Of a DNA stretch of 64,000 bases, positions 1 to 11,880 are shown piece by piece. Positions within the stretch are counted from its first letter, which is position 1, and each line of letters opens with the position of its first letter. Made by a program: the position numbers and the translations under genes. The stretch is from Diphasiastrum complanatum. Taxonomy: Eukaryota; Streptophyta; Lycopodiopsida; Lycopodiales; Lycopodiaceae. Below the pieces are notes generated by a model. It was not told the DNA's origin, ran no database searches, and saw nothing but the letters and a program-made list of their open reading frames with translations. Location: NCBI GenBank assembly GCA_029204225.1, contig CM055095.1, forward strand, positions 72,775,990 to 72,839,989. Reading direction: 5' to 3'.

Positions 1-327
1 GCATTTCCCCATATAGAAAGGACAAACAATATCGAAATTGAGCTGCAAATGGTCTCGTGGGTTTGTGTCGAGCCTACAAACCTGTGGACACCTCCCGTCC
101 AAAGTTCTGAATGTTTGTTACTGAATCCGACCAATTTCTGGCTCGACGGGCCTAGAATCCCAGCACTACGTTTAGGGTTTAGGGTTCGGACGCACGTTCC
201 GCTGTGAGTACTGAACCATTTGGAGTCCAATATAGTGTTTTAGATTTGTATCAACGTGCAGCACAGGACGAAACAAAGGGTCTGAAAAATGGACTTTGTT
301 CGGCAAAACTGGACCAGTTCTCAAGAA
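1..327. other. Unassigned upstream sequence
   Basis: I see no coding signal here. Two tandem copies of the plant telomere-type heptamer TTTAGGG lie at about 171-186; two units are too few to mean a telomere and are more like a telo-box. This stretch may be flanking DNA of element A or the outer part of a longer LTR whose start I cannot fix, because no second copy of it occurs in the window. Confidence 0.3.
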
Positions 328-642
328 TGTTGAAAAAAAATCCATTTAGTGGCATTCCCCTTGACAAAAAGAGCGTTTTTTAAGAAACTATTAAATTAGC
401 AATGATCGACTTATATAGTGCTTTCTTATTTCGACGGCACCACGTGTGCTTAGTTCTAGAATTATCGGGCCGTCTTTCTTTTACGAGCCCTTTGAGTGCT
501 TTTAAGCAACTTTATCTTTGTACTTACTAATTAGTTGGATATACAGTCTGTGGAGAGCAATTATGTTGTCTTGTCTTGTTGCACTTGATGTTGTGATGTG
601 GTGATTGATCTGGTCAGGTGTTTAAACTGTGTTTTCTTAACT
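328..642 (+). repeat. Probable 5' LTR of copia element A
   Basis: A tRNA-Met primer binding site starts at 643, so an LTR should end just before it. A plausible start is TGTTGAAAAA at 328, which roughly mirrors the end TTTTCTTAAC. A TATATAG box lies at 412-418. The 3' LTR of A is lost, so the left border and the 315 bp length are inference; the right border is fixed by the primer site. The last base seems to have decayed from the usual CA. Confidence 0.4.
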
Positions 643-654
643 TGGTATCAGAGC
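643..654 (+). promoter_or_regulatory. Primer binding site of copia A
   Basis: TGGTATCAGAGC is complementary to the 3' end of plant initiator tRNA-Met and is the standard minus-strand primer site of Ty1/copia elements. It fixes the plus orientation of A. Confidence 0.9.
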
Positions 655-1922
655 CCTTGGTGGCAAGAATCATCGGACAAGAACAGAGAGCTGCGAATTC
701 ACGACGGTTTGTTGGCTAGGAAGCACAAAACCGAGTCTATGGAGATTCGTGGAATAGCTCAAAACTGTAAGAAGATTTAGAGGCAGGAGATTGTTGGCTG
801 AATCAGAGGGCAAGCAAAGAGTGAAGCTGGAAATTCTTCTGAAGGGTTGCTTGGCATTTGTGATTGGTTTGAATCCAATCGAACACCGTTTGAAGAACGG
901 TTTGGAGCAAAATATTGCTTGCTGAAGGGCGACCTTAGAGGGATAGATAGCTGCTCAGATAGATTCTCAGGAAAAAGCCCAAAAATATCCTCTTCTTTGA
1001 CAGTTGGGATTTCAAGAAGGAAAAAAACTTTTTTCTCTCAATACAAAACTGTTTTTGAAGCTGTGAAGCGCCAGAAGTGGGCGCCTTGCTACTATTATGG
1101 TTGTGTGGAGAGGCCGTGGGCGGCCGTGGATCAGCTAGTGTGCAGGAGTGGAGCAATCTCAAATTTTCACAGTTTGGATACAAAGGCTTGGAGCTGCCAT
1201 CGCAGAGGGAGGGTGAAGAGAGTCGTGGAGAGCTCGGGACAATCGCGCACGTTGAGTGAGACCAGAGACTCCGTGCTTCGAAGTGCGTAGCGGCTGGAGG
1301 ACAAACCTTCAAGGCACACAAATGCGCAGGATCGTTGGATGGAGGTCCATCGCGATCAACGGATATGATTGAAAGTTTGAAAGACTATACCAGCCGTCGG
1401 ATTAAGACTAATGGTGGAGATGGGCTTTGAAAGGGTCCTGAAGAATTGAAGGGCAAAGGCACCCTTCTTTTCATTAAAAATTTTCAAAGTGGGAAAATTG
1501 TTGGGTCCCAAGTTTTGTGAAGAATGAAGTTTCTTCACACTAAAGAAATAGCTCAAAAACCCAAATTGCCCTTATTTTCACCTCCTTTAGCCTATTTTGG
1601 CCACACGAAAGGCTATAGCCTCCAAACGAAGGGCACCCTGACTGTACCTGCAAGTACGGTATGCCAAAACAGAGTGATTGCCACAGAGAAAGTGTTTGGA
1701 ACGCGCCAGAAGTGATTTCACCACTCCACTGGGCAGGTAGCTGGGAGTTGGTGACGAGAAGCATTTCGGAAAGCGACACCAGTTTGGCTTTCAATTTGGC
1801 GAAAGAGCGGTGGGTGGCGTGGTAAGCCAAAAATTACAGGTCATTATTTGTGATTCCTGACATCATGGTTGGCTTAGGCATACACTTTATAGCCTACAGG
1901 TGGAGTTTCAAGCAGTTTGGAG
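655..1922 (+). other. Long untranslated leader of copia A
   Basis: About 1.27 kb separates the primer site from the Gag start, longer than the leaders of C (about 1.16 kb) and D (about 0.6 kb) here. Several short ORFs exist on both strands (for example 847-1290 plus and 935-1321 minus), but they overlap each other and match nothing I recognise. The words GCGCCAGAAGTG (near 1068 and 1702) and GAAGGGCA (near 1447 and 1627) occur twice. Confidence 0.5.
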
Positions 1923-4900
1923 ATGGCAAACATCAATGAGGCAATTTTGGACGATGCAAGCAAACTTGATGGGGCTTCTAACTACAACATCTGGAAATTC
2001 AAAATGAAGAGCATTGTGATGGAAAAAGAGTTATGGGAGATCGTGGCAGGTATTGAAATCCGGCCAAATACCACTCCAGTTGACATGAGGGCCTTTGATA
2101 AAAAGGCACAGAGAGCATTGTCCTTAATCAATCTTTCAGTGAAAGACCATGTAATCACTCATATAAGTGATGCCACGACGGCTAGGGGAGCTTGGGAAGC
2201 TCTTAGAATGCAATTTCAAACTTGCAATCCATCTCGGGCCATGTTCTTTAAGTCGAGATTGAACGCAGTAAGGATGGAAGAAAGTGAATCAGTGGGATCT
2301 TTCTTCACCAGGATAAAGGAGATTAGAGATCAACTTGTGGCGATTGGAGAACCAATCAGGAATGTTGAATTGGTACATACCACAATGAGCGGTGTCTCGG
2401 AAGGGCTACAGATGTTTGTGAGCGGCATTACTTTGAGGGAGAGGTTGCCTACTTTTGAGGACTTCCACGGAATCATGTTGCAAGAAGAGCAGCGTCGCAA
2501 AGTAGTGAAGTCAAGGCAAACCCCACAGGAGGATCAAGCCTTGCTTGCTAAAGGCAAGCAGAAAGGATGGAAAAGGATTTCCAAGAAATCCAAGAATGAT
2601 GATGACGAGGGAGAGTCATCATCAAAAGGGAAAAAGAAGAAGAAAGACAAATGTTACTATTGCCACAAACCGGGTCATTGGGCACGTGAATGTTACAAGA
2701 AGAAAGCGGACATAAAGGCGAGAAAAGTGACTCAACAAGGCAACATTGCCGAAGATGATGGAGAAAATGATGAGACAAGTGTCTTCTCATCGGCATTGGC
2801 AACCTAGGTTGATGATGGTGCCAGATGGTTCATAGATTCAGGCGCCACAAGGCATATGACCGGGAAACGTGATTGGTTTGAGAAATTCTCACCAATACAT
2901 GATGGGGATAAGGTCACTCAAGCCAATGAGGAGGAATGCCAAATACAGGGTGTGGGCAATGTACCTGTGCAGTTTCTTGGTGGTAAAATCAAGAACATCC
3001 CTAATGTGCTTTATGTTCCTGGACTCAAAAAGAGTTTGCTTTCTGTTGGTGTGGCAAATCAACATCTTAAAGTTGAATTTGTCAAGGATGGATGCCTTAT
3101 GAGGGACATGAACCACAATCATAAAGTGGTGGTGAAAGGTTATAGAGATAGTAACTGTGGCCTTTATAAATTGGATGCTGCAAAACCAGGAGAATATGGT
3201 TTGGCTATCTCAACAGCATCTCAATCTGAGTTGTGGCACAAAAGACTTGGTCATTTGAACTATGGGAGCTTGAGATTGATGGCAAAGCTGAAGATGGTAA
3301 TAGGGTTACCGGCATTGCAGGATGATCATCATACAATATGTGAAGGATGCGTCATGGGAAAGCATCACAGGGAGACATTCAAGAAAGGTGGAGCTGCATG
3401 AGCTAAGAAACCTCTGGAACTCATTCACAGCGACCTGTGCGGCCCAATGAAGACCATGTCATTGGGGAAAGTATATTATTTTATGACTTTTATAGATGAT
3501 TACTCTAGGAGGACATGGATTTATTTCTTGAAGAAGAAATCTGACGCTTTTGCTCGTTTCAAGGAGTTCAAGACTTTGGTAGAGAACCAACTGGATGCAC
3601 GTACCAAAGTGCTAAAATCTGATAGAGGGGGCGAATACAAACCTGATGATTTTGAGGACTTTAGCAAGGAACACGACATCAAAAGACAATTCACACAATC
3701 ACACACGCCGCATAGTAATGGTGTAGCTGAAAGGAAAAACAAGACTATTATGGAGAGTGCACGCTCCATGATGAAGCAAATGGGCTTGACCAATTCACTT
3801 TGGTCGGAAGCGTGCAATGCGGCAACGTTTTTGCAAAATAGGAGCCCTATAGTTGCGGTTCCAAATGTGACTCCCGAAGAAGCATTTATAGGAATAAAGC
3901 CAAAAATTGGCAAGTTTTGTGTCATTGGATGTAAAGCCTATGTACATGTGCCAAAGGAGGAGCGAAAGAAACTTGATGCCAAAGCAATCAAGTGTATCTT
4001 TGTCAGTTATGACGAGAGGACAAAGGCATACAGGTGTTTTGATCATGTAATAAACAAGATTCACATTAGCAAGGATGTAATCTTTGATTTGACTCATAGG
4101 TATGAAGATGAAGACCATGCAAGTGGTGAAAGCATCAAAAGACTTCCCACAATTTTGGAAGAAGAAGATGATGAAGACACTCCACAAGATGATGCACATG
4201 AAGATGAGAGTCGAGAGGGCGAGTATGAAAGGACACCACCTATTCAAGAGCCTAGAGGAGCAATAAAGGAGAAACCGGTTGAAAGTAAGAGACATTACTT
4301 GGACACTCCTTGGGATACATACTCTCCACGTAGTCCATCACCTGAATCTAAGATTCCAAAATGGTATGAGAAGATCATGAAGGACGCAAAGCTAAATCAA
4401 CCAGGATCTAGCACACAAGGAGAAGTGAGAAGATCAACGCGGGAAAGGAAGTCTCCCGATCATTATCATGTGAACTATGCCCTAATGAGTGACATCTTGA
4501 AGTGTCGAGAGCCATCAACCTTTGATGAGGCAAAAGATCACAAAGAGTGGCAAAGAGAAATGGAAGAGGAGATGGAATCCATCCACAGGCATGATACATG
4601 GGAGTTGGTTGATCTACCACTTGGAAAGAAACCCATTGGCAACAAATGGATGTTTAGAACAAAATTTCATGCGGATGGCACGATAGCAAAGCATAAGGCA
4701 CGCCTAGTAATGGAGGGTTATGAGCAAAGCAAAGGAATTGACTATGAAGAGACATTTGCTCCAGTGGCTAAGTGGACTAAGCTACGTCTTATCATTGCCC
4801 TAGCATCTCATTTTGGGTGGAAGATCCATCAAATAGATGTGAAGTTCGCATTTTTGAATGGTGACTTAGAGGAAGAAGTTTACATGGTCCAACTGCAGGG

Positions 4901-5534
4901 CTTCATGGAAAAAGGGCAAGAACATAAGGTATGTAAACTACACAAAGCACTTTATGGCCTTAAGCAAGCGCCACACGCATGGTGTGGATGCATTGACAAT
5001 TACTTTCTTTCTCATGGGTTTGTAAGAACAAATTCAGATCCAAATCTTTATGTTCTTATAAACGATGATAGCATTGACCTGATTGTACTTTATGTTGATG
5101 ATATCATTATCACAGGCAATGATGAGAATCTCACTCTTTCTATCAAAGCCAACTTATGCAAGCAGTTTGAGATGATAGATTTAGATCTTATGCACTACTA
5201 CTTGGGTGTCGAAGTATGGCAAACTGGAAGTGATATCAGGTTATGTCAAAACAAGTATGTGGGCGAGATATTGGAGAGATTTCACATGACAAAGTGCAAA
5301 CATTCCATCACCCCTTGCGAAGCTGGTAAGAAATTATCTCGTACTGATGATAGTGCACATGTTGACGCTACTCTATTTCGTCAACTAGTTGGGAGTTTCA
5401 TATATCTTACGACTACATGTCTTGATATCTGCTATGCTGTAAGTTTGATTAGTCAATTCATGTCATCACCCACTATGGACCATTGGAAAGCTGCAAAAAG
5501 GATTTTGAGGTATGTGGAAGGTACACCTAACCTT
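1923..5534 (+). pseudogene. Copia A Gag-Pol polyprotein, two nonsense codons, split by element B
   Basis: This is a Ty1/copia polyprotein in one continuous frame. Gag (UBN2/DUF4219 type) occupies about residues 1-220; a CCHC knuckle (CYYCHKPGHWAREC) lies near 244-257; the aspartic protease motif is IDSGAT near 304. The integrase has an HHCC region (LWHKRLGH...CEGC) near 436-480 and catalytic D, D, E near HSD 501, SDRGGEY 566 and NGVAERK 603. The reverse transcriptase has LYVDDI near 1056. The ATG at 1923 fits relatives; the ORF opens one TTG earlier. Stops at 2805-2807 (TAG) and 3399-3401 (TGA) break the frame; each is one C-to-T change from CAG or CGA. One RT motif is altered (VQLQGF where EQPEGF is usual). 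The frame resumes after element B at 10790 and is then lost within RNase H. Dead copy. Confidence 0.9.
5530..5534. repeat. Target-site duplication ACCTT of element B (left copy)
   Basis: ACCTT at 5530-5534 directly precedes the TG that starts element B and is repeated at 10785-10789 directly after its terminal CA. The duplicated bases belong to the RNase H coding frame of A, so removing B and one copy restores frame continuity. Confidence 0.9.
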
Positions 5535-6147
5535 TGCTGAATTCACACATGTGGGATGCCCTACACATGTATTTTTGATCTCCTAAGCACAATAACACCA
5601 TAAAGATCAGACTAGCATTAGTTATCAATAGGAAAGCTGATCATACAAGCAATATTATTGTGTTACAAGCAAGATCTGTCAACAAAACATAAGACAAAGC
5701 ATCATACATGCCTCTACTCGACTAGAGAGAGAAAATAGAAAGTACAAAACTCGTGGAGAGAGAGAGGGCACAAAGAGCTTGTCTCCAAATTTGCATTACA
5801 CACAAATTTCATCATTTTCTCAATGAGAGTACATCACATATATATAGATCCATGGACTCTTCTCCTACTTGAAGTTGAATTGGAGTTGTGGATCCACCTC
5901 TCAAGCTATCTAGACTTATCCAAGCCACCTCACTATGTCTAATTGTGCCACATAGTCTTTTCATGCATTAAATGTGGCATGTAAAGTACAAATGGCAATT
6001 CCTACGGTAGCTCGAGTTTCTACTTCTACCTACCTTGATTATTTTATTCTAAGATGGGTCTTTACTAAGCCAAAAGAGCTCAATTCATCTTTGGCATTTT
6101 TAGGACCCATACTCACAACACTAGATAGATTTTTCAATATTTTGACA
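5535..6147 (-). repeat. 3' LTR of element B
   Basis: 613 bp, matching 10172-10784. On the minus strand it begins TGTCAAAATATTG and ends ...TTCAGCA. A TATATATAG box lies at about 5839-5848. Near the U5 end an imperfect 24 bp inverted repeat (about 5547-5570) surrounds ATGCCCTA. The clade's CACGTG core is CACATG in this copy. Confidence 0.93.
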
Positions 6148-6162
6148 CTCCTAAAAATGTAT

Positions 6163-8797
6163 CTAATGTGGATCAAGCATTGATCTTGAGATAAGACCAA
6201 GAATAGAACTATGCCTTGAGAAGGCACTTTTGCAAAGTGGCTTTGTGAGAAGATCAGCAATACACGAAGATGTGTCGACATGTTCTAAGTTGATTTCACC
6301 TCCAATGAGCTTTTCCCTTACAAAATGGTGTGCCACTTCCATATGCTTGCTTCTTGCATGAAAAATAGGATTGTTTGCAAGAGCTTGTGCCGATATGTTG
6401 TCACATTTGATCAAGGGAAGATCATCCTTTTTTATGCAATTTAGCTCCATGATTAACCTCTTGATCCAAAGCACCTCTTTAGTTGTTGTAGTGAGTGCTT
6501 TGTACTCGGCCTCACAAGATGATAGAGATATGGTATCCTGCTTCTTTGAAAGCCAAGACACAAGATTGCCTCCAAGAAAGATAGTATATGCATTAATGGA
6601 CTTTCGATCCATTTGGTCACTTGCAAAATCGGAATCTGAATAGCCAACAATGGTTAGATCTTCATTCTTGTACAATAAACCATAATCTTGAGTAGAAGAT
6701 ACATATCTTAGAACTCTCTTGGCCATCTTCCAATGTTGGATCTTGGGATCTTGCATAAATTGACTCAATTTGTGCACACAATAGCTCAAATCGGGTCTAG
6801 TGATAGTAAGCCAAATTAAAGAGCCTATAAGACTCCTATAAAGTGTGATGTCCTCGAAGGATCTTTCATCACCTTTAATAGGATCTTTTACATGTTGCTC
6901 CATGGGAGTATCTATGCCTTTACAACTTTGCATATTGAATTTTCTCAACATAGAAAAGACATATCTAGATTGACAAATAAAAGCATAATGAAAATCAATC
7001 TCAAGGCCCAAAATGTAATGGATCTCTCCTAGATCTTGCAGTTTAAATTCTTTTCCTCTTTGGTTTCTTGAACTAGAATAAAAAAACCTCCACTAAGAAT
7101 AATGTCATCTACATAGATTAGGAGAATGACAATATTACTACCATCAAATTTTAACTACATAGAAGGATCATAGTCACTAAGCACAAATCCTAATGAAAGT
7201 AGAAAGTTGTTGAGTCTTGAATACCATGATCTAGGTGCTTGTTTTAAGCCTTAAAGACTTCTAAATAGCAAACACACCTTAGATTTATCCTTGATAAATC
7301 CTTGAGGCTGTTCCATGTATATCTCCTCCTCAAGATAGCCATTCAAAAAAGCGTTGGAGACATCAAGTTGAAACAGTTTCCACTTAAAAAATAAGGCAAG
7401 AGAGACTATGATTCTTATTGTCACCATCTTTGCTACAGGAGCAAAGGTTTCTTCATAGTCAAGGCCATATATTTGTGCAAAGCCTTTAGCACACAATCTT
7501 GCCTTGTACTTGTTGATGGAGCCATCATGATTGTACTTGATCTTGAACACCCACTTGCATCCAATGATATGCATGTAAGGTGGTGGATCCACTAGCTCCC
7601 ATGTGTGGTTGGTGATCAAGGCATCATATTCAATCTTCATGGCCTCATACCACTCCTTGGTATTGAGGGCTTCTTGAACATCTTTGGGCTCCTCATGAGA
7701 AACAAAATAAGCATAAGTGGAATCAAGATCCATTTGTTTTCCTTTGTCATCATAAGTGAGCCTCTTGGGCTCGGATCTCTCCCTCATGGATCTTCTAGGA
7801 GTGAAAATCCGAGGACTTCCATCTTCAAATCTTGAATCCTCCATATGTTGATTGTCTTCAATATCAATAGGTGATAGATTTTGAGGTTGCTTGATCTCGG
7901 CCCCTCCAAGATTGGACTTTTCTTCTTCATGAAAAACTCCATCTCTACTATCAATTACTTTAGAGGTAGAGAGCATGTAGATTCGATAGGCTTTCTTGTT
8001 GGATGAATATCCAACCATTACTCCTTTGCTTGCACAAGGATCATCCTTCTTTCTCGTTTCCAAGGGAATATGGACAAAGCATATGCATCCAAATACTCTA
8101 AGGTGTTCAACCTTAGGTTTCTTCAAATAGAGTGCTTCATATGGTGACTTTCCTCCAAGAGCAACATGAGGGAGTCTATTGCAAAGATAGTTTGAACAAT
8201 TGATAGCCTCACTCCAAAAGTCTTTTGGCAAAGATGCCTCAATTCTGATGGTTTTGGCACATTCACACAGTGTTCTATTCTTTCTTTCAGCCACCCAATT
8301 TTGAGATGGTGTATATGCACAAAAAAACTCCCTTTTAATGCTTTCAAGCTCACAATAATCATGACATTTATTGGAAGTGTACTCACCACCTCCATCACTT
8401 CTAAGAATCTTGATTTTGTAAGAAAATTGCTTTTCAACTAGAGCTTTGAACTTTAGGAAATAGTCAAACACCATAGATTTTGAAGCTAGAAGATATACCC
8501 AAGTAAATCTAGTGAAATCATCAATGAAAGTTACAAAGCAAGTAGCACCACCCTTGCTCTTTGAAGATGAGAAGTGCACATCCGAGTGTATGAGCTCCAA
8601 TGGATGTGAAGTCTTGATAGATGATTTTGAAAAAGGCTTCTTATGAGACTTAGATATGGCACAAGCCTCACATGGCTTGAAATTCTTGGAGATAAGATTA
8701 GGCAAGCCAATAGCTTTGGCTTTTTTTTGACCATGGACACCATAGAATTATAGTTAGGATGACCCAACCTTCTATGCCATAGTTCTTCCAAAGACAT
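6163..8797 (-). pseudogene. Element B pol (pre-integrase, integrase, RT, RNase H), frameshifted
   Basis: Read on the minus strand. The pre-integrase motif LWHRRLGHPNY is at about 8760-8785, in a different frame from the integrase. Integrase and the RT start (7251-8705) carry HSD, SDGGGEY and NWVAERKN (usually NGVAERKN) and then the RT palm entry TFAPVAKM. A stop in the LKQAP region at about 7250 and a further shift interrupt RT; the catalytic ILLIYVDDI is still readable at about 7095-7135. The remainder (6163-7011) covers the RT C-terminus, RNase H (YSDSDFASD, SSCEAEYKAL) and the tail ending just before the 3' LTR. It would have copied RNA and integrated cDNA. Dead copy. Confidence 0.85.
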
Positions 8798-8831
8798 ATG
8801 AGTAGCAAAAGCACTATCACAAGAGTTAGTA

Positions 8832-9441
8832 TACTTTTTGACAGTCTCTCCATTTTCAAGAGTTTATACTCTTGTCTTGATTCTTCAGAAATGAGCACAC
8901 TTTGGAGTGCTTCCAAACTTGGTAGCTCCTCCTTAATGGCATAACTCTGAACAAGGTTGTCATATTTCTCCTTTAACCCATTAAGTATGACTTGAACAAG
9001 TTCATTTTGGTTGATGGAGTCTCCTATGCATGACAATTCTCTATGGAGGTCTTTAACTGTCATTACATAAGCTGAAGCACATTCATCACTTCTCTGTACA
9101 CTTTGAAAAATTTGGTCTCTTAGTGTTAGAAGTCTAGAAGTATTTTTGGCCTCATAGATAGACTTGAGAGTATCCCAAGCATCTTTGGCATTAGTACAAG
9201 CACCAATTTCTCTTAAGATGTCATTTGAGACATTCATCTTAATATAATGTAGAGCCATCCTGGCTCTCTTTTTGTACTTTGGAATTTCTTGAGGAATTTG
9301 TGGTTCTTCTTCAATGCCAAGTACAATATCTGTCACATCTTGTAGTATTAAGACAGATTCCATTCTAACCTTCCAAATTGAGTAATTGGAGGTTGACAAT
9401 CTTTCACTTGCTTCTAATAGAAAGACACCCATTGAAGTCAT
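8832..9441 (-). pseudogene. Element B gag, truncated before the zinc knuckle
   Basis: The minus-strand ATG at 9441 is chosen because it aligns exactly with the Gag starts of C and D (M-x14-S then N-Y-S-x-W-K-V-R-M-E-S); the open frame extends further upstream to 9543 without homology. The UBN2-type Gag core is recognisable to about residue 203, ending near 8832. The basic region, CCHC knuckle and protease present in C and D are absent, and the frame runs into unrelated residues and then the pre-integrase region. Whether the deletion came before or after insertion cannot be told from this copy. Confidence 0.8.
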
Positions 9442-10159
9442 AAAGAATGATGGAAATAAAAAAAGATGGATGAAAGCATTGCTTTTCTTCTCACTATAGG
9501 AACCAATCAAGGGTACAGAACCAAATCCTATGTAAGACAGCAAAAAACTGTGAGATAGATCTCACTAGCTTGACAATCTCTCTAAAACAAGATTTGAATC
9601 ATCAAAAAAGATGAAGTATGGCAAAAGTTATGGTTCTCTGAATTTCACACGTGTGAAATATTCCAAAAATGTCAAATTGACTCAAATACAATCTATTTGT
9701 ATAAAACAATTTGCCTAGAACCTATAAGTTTTGTCTAAATCACATATAGATGAGATTGTGTAGCTTTTGGATGATTTTTGTGATCAAGCAATAAATGACA
9801 TGTACACACAATTTGTCACAGGTCTAGGCGCCCTACCTACGACTCTTCAAAAGCTTATAACTTTTGATTGGCTTATCCAATTGTCATGATTCAAATTGCA
9901 TCAGATTCTACACATTTTTAGTTTTCTAGTGGGCTAATTTGCTTGAAATTTGGATCTGAGGTAAAATGGGCAGATTTCACATGTGCCAGCACCTGAAATT
10001 CCGTACAGTACCTGATATGGCCCATTCAATGTGGTTTGTAGCTCAGAATCACAAGAAAACTGCAAACTAGCTAGAAGGTAGAATCTAGACAATTCCTAGC
10101 TTGAAATCTGATCAGATCTGCAAACTTTTTGATTAGATTTGCTTGTAAAACTTAGGTAG
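9442..10159 (-). other. Leader of element B
   Basis: Untranslated region of about 0.7 kb between the primer site and Gag. It holds the 16 bp perfect palindrome at 9643-9658 and a degenerate CACATGTG copy near 9978. I see no other feature. Confidence 0.6.
9643..9658. promoter_or_regulatory. CACGTG-centred 16 bp palindrome
   Basis: TTTCACACGTGTGAAA is a perfect palindrome with a G-box core. The 14 bp centre TTCACACGTGTGAA recurs in the LTRs of C and D and, with one mismatch, in E. In plants CACGTG is a bZIP/bHLH site; use as such here is inference. Confidence 0.5.
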
Positions 10160-10171
10160 GCTCTGATACCA
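10160..10171 (-). promoter_or_regulatory. Primer binding site of element B
   Basis: The plus strand reads GCTCTGATACCA, so the minus strand is TGGTATCAGAGC directly after the 5' LTR. It is complementary to initiator tRNA-Met. Confidence 0.93.
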
Positions 10172-10784
10172 TGCTGAATTTACACGTGTGGGATGCCCTA
10201 CACATGTATTTTTGATCTTCTAAGCACAATAACACCATAAAGATCAGACTAGCATTGGTTGTCAATAGGAAAGCTGATCATACAAGCAGTATTATTGTGT
10301 TACAAGCAAGATCTGTCAACAAAACATAAGACAAAACATCATAAATGCCTCTACTCGACTAGAGAGAGAAAATAGAAAGTACAAAACTCGTGGAGAGAGA
10401 GAGGGCACAAAGAGCTTGTCTCCAAATTTGCATCACACACAAATTTCATCATTTTCTCAATGAGAGTACATCACATATATATAGATCCATGGACTCTTCT
10501 CCTACTTGAAGTTGAATTGGAGTTGTGGATCCACCTCTCAAGCTATCTAGACTTATCCAAGCCACCTCACTATGTCTAATTGTGCCACATAGTCTTTTCA
10601 TGCATTAAATGTGGCATGTAAAGTACAAATGGCAATTCCTATGGTAGCTCGAGTTTCTACTTCTACCTACCTTGAATATTTTATTCTAAGATGGGTCTTT
10701 ACTAAGCCAAAAGAGCTCAATTCATCTTTGGCATTTTTAGGACCCATACTCACAACATTAGATAAATTTTTCAATATTTTGACA
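10172..10784 (-). repeat. 5' LTR of element B
   Basis: 613 bp, same length as 5535-6147. It carries TACACGTGTG near 10181, where the other LTR has CACATG, and the TATATATAG box at about 10476-10485. It is the presumed promoter of B on the minus strand. Confidence 0.93.
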
Positions 10785-10789
10785 ACCTT

Positions 10790-10906
10790 GGCCTAATCTA
10801 CAAAAGACAAAGTGTTTTACCTAAGTTGCAAGGCTATGTTGATGCTGATTGGGCAGGAAGTATAGATGATAGAAAGTCAACAACAGGTTATGCCTTCAAT
10901 TTTGGT
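10790..10906 (+). pseudogene. Copia A RNase H remnant downstream of B
   Basis: Continues the Gag-Pol frame of A: after the duplicated ACCTT the codons read into an RNase H segment with YVDADWAGS and DDRKSTTGY. Homology ends at about 10906, where the usual SWxSKKQ motif should follow, so the rest of RNase H and the 3' LTR of A are deleted. Confidence 0.85.
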
Positions 10907-11139
10907 TTAGCCAAAATCTTGGGTGGCGGCCGATGGTTTGGGTGGACGTCCAATGATCGCACAAATATGGTGCGGATTTAGGATTAGAGATGTGTGTGTG
11001 TGTGTATGTGTGTGTACCATCACTTTTCACATGCGTGGCGTGCACGTTTCTTATCAAAGCTTATATATCAACTATCACCACTTTTCATATGCATGGCGTG
11101 CACATTTCTTACCAAAGCTTATATCAACTACCAAAGATA
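10907..11139. repeat. TG microsatellite and 55 bp tandem duplication
   Basis: An interrupted TG run spans about 10990-11014. It is followed by two diverged copies of a 55-56 bp unit (about 11019-11073 and 11074-11129), each containing CATGGCGTGCA or CGTGGCGTGCA and CAAAGCTTATAT. The origin is unknown. Confidence 0.6.
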
Positions 11140-11340
11140 GGAGATGTTGCAACCCTACATGACTGCGTTGAAGTCCTTCAGAATGCATCGGATCTTATCC
11201 ATAGAAGACTGGAAGTGCTATTAGATTCCAATCAAATGTTGTCTAATGCACGTCTTTTGGACATTCAAACCTGGATGAGCAACTATGTTTGTGAATTTTC
11301 AAAATTACTCAATGGATCAAGCTATAGCCATGAGAGGTAG
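11140..11340 (+). pseudogene. Possible pectinesterase/invertase-inhibitor (PMEI) domain fragment
   Basis: About 48 codons read as a helical segment with the order seen in PMEI domains: LHDCVEVLQNASDLI, a 20-residue spacer, then DIQTWMS. In plant pectin methylesterase pro-regions a comparable D-C-x-E-L...D-x-L and D-V-Q-T-W-L-S-A pattern occurs; the domain inhibits pectin methylesterase or invertase in the wall. After the W-M-S motif the similarity stops. It is partial, has no start of its own, and its frame runs in from the upstream tandem repeat. The match is from pattern memory only. Confidence 0.35.
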
Positions 11341-11785
<445 letters not shown>

Positions 11786-11876
11786 TACAATAAAAATTTC
11801 AAACCTTACATGGTGGAATCAAGCCATACATGGTATTACTTTTGGTTGTGGGTTTGGATGTGTATTTGGATGAGTA

Positions 11877-11880
<4 letters not shown>

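Larger units (their letters stand above)
5535..10784 (-). mobile_element. Copia element B (5250 bp), nested in copia A
   Basis: Complete LTR-to-LTR insertion bounded by 613 bp LTRs, TG...CA ends and the 5 bp duplication ACCTT. Coding runs on the minus strand: primer site 10160-10171, gag to about 8832, then pre-integrase, integrase, RT and RNase H down to 6163. By eye the two LTRs differ at about 13 of 613 positions (about 2%), so the insertion is younger than A but not very recent. The CCHC knuckle and protease are missing between gag and the pre-integrase region, and pol has frameshifts, so it is not autonomous. Confidence 0.93.

Noticed and set aside
171-186. Interstitial telomere repeat
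   Set aside because: Only two TTTAGGG units; this short word is common in plant promoters and not evidence for a telomere or fusion.
847-1321. Overlapping ORFs in the leader of copia A (147 and 128 codons on opposite strands)
   Set aside because: They overlap on opposite strands, have no recognisable domain and lie in the untranslated leader; probably chance frames.
3795-4295. 166-codon minus-strand ORF
   Set aside because: Shadow of the integrase/linker region of copia A; the plus-strand frame has all the domain motifs.
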